Source: Pseudomonadota bacterium
Lineage (GTDB): Bacteria; Pseudomonadota; Gammaproteobacteria; Steroidobacterales; Steroidobacteraceae
Assembly (NCBI GenBank): GCA_023423065.1
Contig: JAFAGC010000033.1
Coordinates: 1 to 64,000, forward strand
Direction of reading: 5' to 3'
DNA: 64,000 bases
The notes under the pieces were generated by a model. The model searched no databases. It had not been told where the DNA came from and saw nothing but the letters and a program-made list of their open reading frames with translations. Below, in pieces: positions 33,376 to 40,210 of the stretch; the stretch's first letter is position 1; each line of letters begins with the position of its first letter. The translations under genes and the position numbers were made by a program.

Positions 33376-33714
33376 ATGAAATTGGTCACCGCCATCATCA
33401 AGCCTTTCAAGCTCGACGACGTCCGTGCGGCGCTGTCCGAGATAGGCGTTTCCGGAATGACGGTGACGGAGGTGAAGGGTTTCGGTCGCCAGCGCGGTCA
33501 TACCGAGCTGTATCGTGGCGCCGAATACGTCGTCGACTTCGTCCCGAAGACCAAGATTGAAGTAGCCGTGCGCAGCGATCTCGTCGACCAGGTGGTCGAG
33601 GCGATCCTGAAGGCCGCCAAGACCGGCAAGGTCGGCGACGGCAAGATCTTCATCACCGATATCGATCGCGTGATCCGCATTCGTACCGGTGAGACCGACA
33701 ATAGCGCTTTGTGA
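33376..33714 (+). CDS. glnK: P-II nitrogen regulatory protein
   Basis: A 112-residue trimeric signal protein that senses 2-oxoglutarate and ATP/ADP and controls the ammonium channel encoded next. The T-loop contains RGAEYVVDF with Tyr51, the uridylylation site. The C-terminal signature FITDIDRVIRIRTGE is intact. Adjacent amtB and the sigma-54 promoter argue for the GlnK type rather than housekeeping GlnB; sequence alone does not separate them. An A/G-rich ribosome site (GGGAGAAAAGAA) lies just before the ATG. Confidence 0.95.
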   Translation: MKLVTAIIKPFKLDDVRAALSEIGVSGMTVTEVKGFGRQRGHTELYRGAEYVVDFVPKTKIEVAVRSDLVDQVVEAILKAAKTGKVGDGKIFITDIDRVIRIRTGETDNSAL

Positions 33715-33737
33715 CGGGCTCACGCCCGGGATTCAAC

Positions 33738-33767
33738 GAGCGCCCGTTCACTTCCGAACGGGCGCTC
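33738..33767 (+). terminator. perfect 12-bp hairpin between glnK and amtB
   Basis: GAGCGCCCGTTC (33738-33749) and GAACGGGCGCTC (33756-33767) are exact complements around a 6-nt ACTTCC loop, 24 bp after the glnK stop. No T-run follows, so it probably attenuates transcription or protects the upstream message. That would give more P-II than AmtB from one promoter. Confidence 0.75.
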
Positions 33768-33870
33768 TGCTAACTAGATAAACAAACGGGCTTCGTTCTC
33801 TGACAGGGGCGGGCGCTCGTACGTGAATTGAGTGACGGCTCCGTTCGCCGTCAACGAGAGGGGTGGAAAA

Positions 33871-35175
33871 ATGCGTGCTTCTATCTACCGGGCGCCGGCG
33901 GCGCTCGGCTTGCTGCTATGCCCGTTGATTTCGTATGCGCAGGACGCCGCGCCCGCGGCCGACAAAGGCGACACCGCCTGGATCATCGCCGCGACCGCGC
34001 TGGTGCTGTTCATGACCCTGCCCGGACTCGCGCTGTTCTACGCGGGGCTCGTGCGGTCGAAGAACGTGCTCTCCATTCTCATGCAGTGCTTCGCCATCAC
34101 CGGCGTCGCTTCGCTGCTGTGGATGACGGTCGGATATTCGCTGGTGTTCACCGACGGCGGCAGCGCGCAGGCATTCATCGGCGGCCTCGACAAGGCCTTC
34201 CTGCAGGGCGTCACCCGCGAATCGCTATCGGGGACGATTCCCGAGACCGTGTTCGTCATGTTCCAGATGACCTTCGCGGTCATCACGCCCGCGCTGGTGA
34301 TCGGCGGGTTCGCCGAGCGCATGCGCTTCTCGGCGGTGCTGGGTTTCTCCGCGTTGTGGCTGCTGCTCGTCTACGTCCCGCTCGCGCATTGGGTCTGGGG
34401 CGGCGGCTGGCTGGCCCAGCTCGGCGTCATGGATTTCGCGGGTGGCATCGTCGTGCACGTGAGCGCCGGTGTGTCGGCGCTGGTTTGCGCGCTCGTCCTC
34501 GGCAAGCGCCGCGGATTCCCGCACACGGCGATGACGCCGCACAGCCTGCCGCTCACGGTGGCGGGCGCGGGCATGCTGTGGGTCGGCTGGTTCGGCTTCA
34601 ACGCGGGAAGCGCGCTGGCCGCGAACGGCTCGGCCGGCATGGCGATGGTGACCACGCACATGGGTGCGTCGGCCGGTGCGCTCGCGTGGATGTTCATCGA
34701 ATGGAAGAAGTACGGTAAGCCGTCGATGCTCGGCGTCGTCACCGGCATGGTGGCGGGCCTCGGAACGATCACGCCGGCGTCGGGTTTCGTAGGTCCCCTG
34801 GGCGCGGTCGCGATCGGCTTGTCCGCCGGAACGGTCTGCTTCTACGCGACGCAGTTCCTCAAGCGCAAGCTCGAGGTCGATGACTCGCTCGACGTGTCGC
34901 CGGTCCACGGCGTGGGCGGCGTGGTCGGCACACTGCTGACCGGCGTATTCGCGGCCGTGAGCCTCGGTGGCACGGGATTCCCGGTACAGGAGTCGATCGG
35001 TGCGCAGGTGGGGGTGCAGGCCGCCGGCATCGTGGTCGCCGCCGCGTGGTGTGTGCTGCTGACGTGGATCATCCTCAAGCTGATGGACGCCATGTTCGGA
35101 CTGCGCGTGTCGGAAGAAAAGGAGACCGAGGGCCTCGATCTCGCGGAGCACGGCGAGCGCGGATACTCTGCGTAA
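33871..35175 (+). CDS. amtB: ammonium transporter
   Basis: Trimeric inner-membrane ammonium channel gated by GlnK. The 434-residue protein has a cleavable signal peptide (about 1-22, ending ISYAQ) as in other proteobacterial AmtB proteins, then eleven membrane helices. Characteristic motifs are FYAGLVRSKNVLS, DFAGGIVVHVSAGVSAL and DVSPVHGVGGVVGTLLTGV, with the pore histidines in HVSAG and PVHGVGG. The ATG at 33871 follows GAGGGGTGG; an upstream in-frame start would spoil the signal peptide. Same operon as glnK. Confidence 0.96.
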   Translation: MRASIYRAPAALGLLLCPLISYAQDAAPAADKGDTAWIIAATALVLFMTLPGLALFYAGLVRSKNVLSILMQCFAITGVASLLWMTVGYSLVFTDGGSAQAFIGGLDKAFLQGVTRESLSGTIPETVFVMFQMTFAVITPALVIGGFAERMRFSAVLGFSALWLLLVYVPLAHWVWGGGWLAQLGVMDFAGGIVVHVSAGVSALVCALVLGKRRGFPHTAMTPHSLPLTVAGAGMLWVGWFGFNAGSALAANGSAGMAMVTTHMGASAGALAWMFIEWKKYGKPSMLGVVTGMVAGLGTITPASGFVGPLGAVAIGLSAGTVCFYATQFLKRKLEVDDSLDVSPVHGVGGVVGTLLTGVFAAVSLGGTGFPVQESIGAQVGVQAAGIVVAAAWCVLLTWIILKLMDAMFGLRVSEEKETEGLDLAEHGERGYSA

Positions 35176-35199
35176 CCGTCCTCGCGCAAGGAGAGCCGC

Positions 35200-36174
35200 A
35201 TGCCTCGTGCCATCCGTATTCACGAAACAGGTGGCCCGGAGGTCATGCGGCTCGAGGACGTCGAGGCCGTGCCGCCGGCCGAAGGTGAAGTGCAGGTGCG
35301 CCACACCGCGATCGGGATCAACTTCATCGACGTCTACGACCGCACGGGTCTCTATCCACAGCCGCTGCCCGGGGCTCTGGGCCGCGAAGGCGCGGGCGTC
35401 GTCACGGCGCTCGGGCGCAACGTTCGCGGCCTGAAAATCGGGCAACGCGTCGCCTACGTCACCTCGAAGCCGGGTAGTTATTGCGACGTACGCAACGTGC
35501 CCGCTTCGCGGGTCGTGAGGGTTCCCGCGGGAGTGAGCGACCAACAGGCGGCGGTGCTCATGCTCAAGGGCATGACGGCCTGCTATCTGCTGCGGCACAC
35601 ATACCGGGTGAAACGCGGCGATGCGATCGTCGTGCACGCGGCCGCGGGCGGCGTGGGGTCACTGCTCTCGCAATGGGGCCGCGCGCTCGGCGCCACCGTC
35701 ATCGGCGTGGTCGGCAGCCCGGAGAAAGTGAAGCTCGCGAAGCAGAATGGCTGCAGACACGTGCTGGTGCGCGGCCGCGACGAAATCGCGGCTTCGGTGA
35801 AGAAGCTCACGAAGGGGCAGGGCGCGCACGTCGTCTACGACGCGGTCGGCAAGGACACGTTCTTCGAATCGCTGGATAGTCTGCGCAAGCGCGGCCTCAT
35901 GGTGAGTTACGGCAGCTCGTCGGGCCCGGTCGAACCGATCGCGCCCACGGAACTCGTAAAGCGCGGTTCGCTGTTCCTCACACGACCGACGCTGTTCGAC
36001 TACACGGCGGAGCGCGCGGATCTCGAGCGGATGGCGCGGGAAACGTTTGCCGCCGTGAAGAAGAAGTGGGTGAGGATCCGGATCAACCAGCGTTATCCGC
36101 TCGCCGAAGCGCAGCGCGCGCATCGCGAGCTCGAAGGGCGGAAGACGACCGGCGCATCGGTCCTCATTCCCTGA
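35200..36174 (+). CDS. NADPH:quinone oxidoreductase (zeta-crystallin type)
   Basis: A 324-residue medium-chain dehydrogenase/reductase of the QorA group that makes one-electron or two-electron reductions of quinones with NADPH. It shows the catalytic-domain start (AIRIHETGGPEVMRLEDV), GREGAGVVTALG, and the nucleotide-binding loop HAAAGGVGSLLSQWGRALG. The zinc-binding cysteines of alcohol dehydrogenases are missing. Start ATG 35200 has AAGGAG upstream. It follows amtB by 24 bp but its role is unrelated, so co-transcription may be incidental. Confidence 0.92.
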   Translation: MPRAIRIHETGGPEVMRLEDVEAVPPAEGEVQVRHTAIGINFIDVYDRTGLYPQPLPGALGREGAGVVTALGRNVRGLKIGQRVAYVTSKPGSYCDVRNVPASRVVRVPAGVSDQQAAVLMLKGMTACYLLRHTYRVKRGDAIVVHAAAGGVGSLLSQWGRALGATVIGVVGSPEKVKLAKQNGCRHVLVRGRDEIAASVKKLTKGQGAHVVYDAVGKDTFFESLDSLRKRGLMVSYGSSSGPVEPIAPTELVKRGSLFLTRPTLFDYTAERADLERMARETFAAVKKKWVRIRINQRYPLAEAQRAHRELEGRKTTGASVLIP

Positions 36175-36184
36175 CGCGCGCTAC

Positions 36185-37114
36185 TCACTTCCCGCGCTTG
36201 AAGACGATGCGCGCCGTCTCGTCGAGGAGCTGATCCAGCGGTACTCGCGAGGCGTTGCCGGTCCACGCGATCGAGATCTTGCGCTCTGGAAAATGACACA
36301 CGGCCGCCTCGAATGATTCGAAGCCGCCGCGGGCACAGAACGCGGAGACCTCGGCGATCGTTGCGGGCTCCATTCCAATTCCCGGATTACCGTCGTCGCC
36401 GCGCATCGAGGCGAGACTGTGCGCGGTCACCAACCTCTCCGCGAATAGCGCGTCCATGAAAATCACGAGATCCGCCGCGTTGGAAACGATGCCGCTGGCA
36501 CCGCCGGTGACGGCCGGATCCGCGCCCGGGTCGGCGCGCCAGCCTTCGGGCGTCCAGTGATACGACGCCGCCTCCAACGTCCTCGCCGTGCCGGCACCCG
36601 CGAAGTAGGTTCGTGCGAGGCCGAGCTTTCCGGCGATCTGCCGTACGAGGATGTCGGCAAAAGGGCGCTCGGCCACCTTCTCCAGCATGCGACCGAGAAG
36701 TAGATAGTTCCGGTCGGCAGGCTCGTCATGGGATCGCAACATCTGGCGGTACTTGGTGTCGATCGCGCCGCGCTCGTCCGGGAAGAATTCCGCGAGCCGG
36801 TTGTCGAGCGTGATGGACCCACGCTCGGCGAACTGCAGCACGAGGACCGCGGTGAACAGACGACTGACCGGTCCGATCCGGTAGCGGGCACCGGAGTCCG
36901 TGGACTCGGGAATGCCATTCTCGATCTTGGAGAAACCCACCGGGCGGCGGTAACGCACGACGCCGCGCTCGGCGACCGCGAAACTGCCGTTGATCAGTCC
37001 CTCATTGTTCGAGAAATAGGTGTCGAGCTTCGCAGCCGGAGCCCAGTTCTGCGCTGGAGCGGCAGCCGAAAAACCCAGCGCGGCGACAAGTAACAACCGT
37101 TCGAGCAGGTACAC
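36185..37114 (-). CDS. beta-lactamase-fold protein with degenerate active site
   Basis: A class C beta-lactamase/penicillin-binding-type serine hydrolase by fold. YRIGPVSRLFTAVLVLQFAE aligns with the usual FRIGSVSKLFTAVAVLQ, but the SxxK nucleophile and lysine are replaced by PVSR. The YxN motif before NYLLLGRMLEKV is also gone (EPADR). It is therefore probably catalytically dead. The N-terminus is a signal peptide (YLLERLLLVAALGFSAAAPAQ). I chose GTG 37114, which puts the signal at the start and avoids overlap with mrpG; an ATG at 37201 would overlap it by 41 bp. A pseudoenzyme role (ligand binding) or gene decay are both possible. Confidence 0.7.
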   Translation of the reverse strand: MYLLERLLLVAALGFSAAAPAQNWAPAAKLDTYFSNNEGLINGSFAVAERGVVRYRRPVGFSKIENGIPESTDSGARYRIGPVSRLFTAVLVLQFAERGSITLDNRLAEFFPDERGAIDTKYRQMLRSHDEPADRNYLLLGRMLEKVAERPFADILVRQIAGKLGLARTYFAGAGTARTLEAASYHWTPEGWRADPGADPAVTGGASGIVSNAADLVIFMDALFAERLVTAHSLASMRGDDGNPGIGMEPATIAEVSAFCARGGFESFEAAVCHFPERKISIAWTGNASRVPLDQLLDETARIVFKRGK

Positions 37115-37160
37115 GATTCGAGAATACTCGACGCCACGTCCGATGAGCTGCGCCAGCAAT

Positions 37161-37484
37161 TTACTTCGGTCGATCGTCCTTGGGACGCTGCACCGCGGCA
37201 TGCATCAGCAGCATGGCCGTGATCGGCGCGGTCGTGATCACGAACAGCGTGATCAGCACCTCGTGCACCACCGGCCGGCCGCCGCGCATCGAGGCGATCA
37301 GCATGGAGGCGATCAACACGCAGCCGATGCCGAGCGTGCTGCCCATCGAGGGGCCGTGCATTCGCTGGTAGAACTGCTTCAGCCGCACCAGGCCGAGCGA
37401 GCCGATCACCGTCAGCAATCCGCCGAGGATCAGCAACACGGAGGCGATCAGCATCGCCCAGTCGGGAATCTCGTGACCGTTCAT
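37161..37484 (-). CDS. mrpG: Na+/H+ antiporter subunit G
   Basis: A 107-residue small membrane subunit with three helices. The Mrp/Mnh/Pha G signature region LLILGGLLTVIGSLGLVRL is followed by RMHGPSMGSTLG. It is the last gene of the mrpA(B)CDEFG operon and overlaps mrpF by 4 bp. It is needed with the other subunits for assembly of the antiporter. Confidence 0.93.
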   Translation of the reverse strand: MNGHEIPDWAMLIASVLLILGGLLTVIGSLGLVRLKQFYQRMHGPSMGSTLGIGCVLIASMLIASMRGGRPVVHEVLITLFVITTAPITAMLLMHAAVQRPKDDRPK

Positions 37485-37762
37485 GGCTCGATCGCCTCGC
37501 CGCGCAGCAGGAATTTCGACAGCGCGATGGAGCCCACGAATCCGAACAGGGCGATCAGCAGCGCGAGGTCGAAGTAGATGGTCGTTCCGGAGCGTATCCC
37601 GAGCACGAGCAGCGTCATCAGCCCGTTCACGTAGAAGGTGTCGAGCGCGAGCGCGCGGTCCTGCGCGCGCGGGCCGCGCAACAGGCGCACCGCGGCGAAC
37701 GTCATCGCGAGCACGAAACACAGCTGCGCGAAGCCGATGGCGAAGTCCAGGATTTCGTTCAT
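37481..37762 (-). CDS. mrpF: Na+/H+ antiporter subunit F
   Basis: A 93-residue three-helix subunit. RGPRAQDRALALDTFYVNG is the conserved cytoplasmic loop of MrpF/PhaF. The start ATG 37762 overlaps the mrpE stop by 4 bp (ATGA). Family members take part in cation and bile-acid resistance only as part of the complex. Confidence 0.93.
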   Translation of the reverse strand: MNEILDFAIGFAQLCFVLAMTFAAVRLLRGPRAQDRALALDTFYVNGLMTLLVLGIRSGTTIYFDLALLIALFGFVGSIALSKFLLRGEAIEP

Positions 37763-38247
37763 TCGAAGATCTCCATGAGCAGCTTTTCGTAGCGTTGCTT
37801 GATCGTGTCGATCCAGGCCGATTCGTCCCTGAGGTCGAGCACGTGCAGCGTGAGCGTATTGCCGTCCGGGGTCAGATTCGCCCACACCGTGCCCGGCGTG
37901 GAGGTGACGATGGCGGCGAGCACGGCGAGGCCGTGCGGATCGCGCATGTCCAGCGGAATGTCGACGAAGCCGGAATGGATTTCGCGTCCGCGCGTGAGTC
38001 CGAGCACGATGCGCGCGACCGCGTAGTTCGAACGCACGATGTCGACGAATACCCGGCCGATCAGACGCAACATGCTGCCGGGATGCCGCAGTCGCGGAAT
38101 GAGCGGTCGCACGCTGCGGAAACCGAACGTCATCGTCATCGAGACGACGAGGCCGAGCAGCAACTGTCCGAACGTGATGCGATCGACCAGCAGCAGCCAC
38201 ATCGTCGTGAGGCCGGCGACCAGCAGCCAGGGACGGCGATCGGTCAT
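37759..38247 (-). CDS. mrpE: Na+/H+ antiporter subunit E
   Basis: A 162-residue subunit with two or three N-terminal helices and a C-terminal soluble part. The pattern VRSNYAVARIVLG and TSTPGTVWANLTPDGNTLTLH matches MrpE (the typical TPGT motif). Start ATG 38247 overlaps the stop of mrpD by 4 bp; the preceding open frame has no helix pattern. Confidence 0.93.
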   Translation of the reverse strand: MTDRRPWLLVAGLTTMWLLLVDRITFGQLLLGLVVSMTMTFGFRSVRPLIPRLRHPGSMLRLIGRVFVDIVRSNYAVARIVLGLTRGREIHSGFVDIPLDMRDPHGLAVLAAIVTSTPGTVWANLTPDGNTLTLHVLDLRDESAWIDTIKQRYEKLLMEIFE

Positions 38248-39872
38248 GGCGACTCCGCGCGCTCGCCGAGCACGTTGCGGATGTAGACGTCGGGCGTCTC
38301 GAGCGCGTCGGCGGCCGAGTCCAGGTACGTCATCGCCGGGCCCGCGGCCACGGTCATCGCGATGCAGATGAGGATCAGGAACGCGACGGGCGCCGCTTCG
38401 CTGATCCACAGCCGCGGAGTCTGCCGTCCGGTCACGCTCCAGAACAATCGGACCCCGACGCGCGTGAGGGCAATCAGGCCGGCGAAGCCACCGCCGAGAA
38501 GCAACAGGATCAGCAGCCATTCGCGTCCGAACGAACCGTCGGAAGGCAGTGCATCGACGGCCGCGGCGACCAGGGAGAATTTCGCGATGAAACCGGCGAG
38601 CGGCGGCAGCCCGGTGAGCAGCAGCGCGCAACAGATGAACGCGAGTCCGAGGAATGCCATCGCGGCCGGGATGGCGACGCCGACTTCGTCGTCGGGCGAA
38701 TACGGGTCGGGCGGCTCGCCCACCGCGAACGCGGTGTAGGTAGGCGGCGGCGTTGCCGCGGCTTCACCCTGGCGCGTCGGCGCTTCGCGCATGCGGTCGG
38801 CCATGCCGGTGAGCAGGAAGAAGGCGGCGGCGCCGAAGATCGATCCGACCATATAGAAGAGCGCGGGCGCGGTCATCGCGGGCACGCCCGATCCCACGGC
38901 CGCGAGAATCGTGCCCGACGACAGGATCACCGCGAACGCCACGAGCCGCGGCAGCTGCCGCGCCGCGAGCATGCCGACGATGCCGCACACCATCGTCGCG
39001 AGCGCGAGGTAGAACAGCCACACGCCGCCGAACGGGGTCGTCGCGTCCTCGAGCAGCGAGGAGGCACGCAGGATCGCGTACACGCCCACCTTGGTCGTGA
39101 TCGCGAACATCGCGGCCACGGGCGCGCCCGCGGCCTGGTAGGCGCCTGGCAGCCAGAAGTTGAGCGGCCATGCCGCGGCCTTCACGAGGAAGGCGACGCC
39201 GAGGATGGCCGCGCCGGTTTCGGCGATCTCGTGGTCCTCGGGCGACATGCGTCCCCAGCCGACCGCGATGTCCGCCATGTTCAGCGTGCCCGATGCGCTG
39301 TAGATCATCGCGACGCCGATCAGGAACATGAACGCCGCCGTGAGGTTCACCGCGACGAAGTGCAGCGTCATCTTCGTGCGCTGCGGACCGCCGCCGTGCA
39401 GCAGCAATGCGTACGACGCGGCGAGCATGATCTCGAAGAACACGAACAGGTTTAACAGGTCGCCGGTCAGGAACGCGCCGTTGAGGCCGACGAGCAGGAA
39501 CTGAACGAGCGAGTGATAGTGCACGCCCATCCGATCCCAGCGGCCGACCGAATACACGATCGCGGCGAGCGCCAGCGTCACGTTCGCGGTGACCATGAGC
39601 GCCGAGAGTCTATCTACCACGAGGACGATGCCGAAGGGCGCCTGCCAGCTGCCGATGGCGTAGACGCCCACGCCCTCCGACCAGACGTCGGGCACCGAGT
39701 CGGTGGTCAGCACCATCATGCTGATCCCGGCCGCGAGCTGCACCAGCGTTCCGGTGACCGTGAGCAGCAGGCGCGGCCAGCGGCGCGTTTCGGCGAACAG
39801 CAGCAGCAGCGCGCCCACCAGGAGCGGCACGACGATCGGCAGGACCGGCAGATGACGGACCCACGCGTTCAC
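38244..39872 (-). CDS. mrpD: Na+/H+ antiporter subunit D
   Basis: A 542-residue proton-conducting subunit homologous to complex I NuoM/NuoN with about fourteen helices. The key lysine region FLVKAAAWPLNFWLPGAYQ and the earlier Glu-containing FFEIMLAASYALL are present. Between helices near residues 385-415 is a Pro-rich loop (TPPPTYTAFAVGEPPDPYSP), longer than usual. The GTG start at 39872 overlaps the mrpC stop (GTGA). Confidence 0.93.
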   Translation of the reverse strand: MNAWVRHLPVLPIVVPLLVGALLLLFAETRRWPRLLLTVTGTLVQLAAGISMMVLTTDSVPDVWSEGVGVYAIGSWQAPFGIVLVVDRLSALMVTANVTLALAAIVYSVGRWDRMGVHYHSLVQFLLVGLNGAFLTGDLLNLFVFFEIMLAASYALLLHGGGPQRTKMTLHFVAVNLTAAFMFLIGVAMIYSASGTLNMADIAVGWGRMSPEDHEIAETGAAILGVAFLVKAAAWPLNFWLPGAYQAAGAPVAAMFAITTKVGVYAILRASSLLEDATTPFGGVWLFYLALATMVCGIVGMLAARQLPRLVAFAVILSSGTILAAVGSGVPAMTAPALFYMVGSIFGAAAFFLLTGMADRMREAPTRQGEAAATPPPTYTAFAVGEPPDPYSPDDEVGVAIPAAMAFLGLAFICCALLLTGLPPLAGFIAKFSLVAAAVDALPSDGSFGREWLLILLLLGGGFAGLIALTRVGVRLFWSVTGRQTPRLWISEAAPVAFLILICIAMTVAAGPAMTYLDSAADALETPDVYIRNVLGERAESP

Positions 39873-40210
39873 GAGTCGCGCTCCTGGCCGTCGACGTGAT
39901 CCGTGCCGGTCATGCCGCGCGACGCGATGATGAGCACGAGGAACAAGGCGGTCGTGGCGAAGCCGATCACGATGGCGGTCAGCACCAGCGCCTGCGGTAC
40001 GGGATCGGCGAAGCGCGTGAAGTCCTGGGTCGTCTCGGAAACGATGGGCGGCACGTCCACCTTGAGCCGGCCCATGGAGAAGATGAACAGGTTGACCGCG
40101 TACGACAGCAGCGACAGTCCGATGATCACCTGGAAGGTGCGCGGCCGCAGCAGCAGCCACACGCCCGAGGCCGTGAGCACGCCGATGGCAAGCGCGACGA
40201 TGATCTCCAT
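39869..40210 (-). CDS. mrpC: Na+/H+ antiporter subunit C
   Basis: A 113-residue NuoK-like subunit with three helices (GLSLLSYAVNLFIFSMG, DPVPQALVLTAIVIGFATTA). DPVPQALVLTAIVI is the strongly conserved MrpC signature. The ATG at 40210 overlaps the stop of mrpA by 1 bp, keeping the operon continuous. Confidence 0.95.
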   Translation of the reverse strand: MEIIVALAIGVLTASGVWLLLRPRTFQVIIGLSLLSYAVNLFIFSMGRLKVDVPPIVSETTQDFTRFADPVPQALVLTAIVIGFATTALFLVLIIASRGMTGTDHVDGQERDS

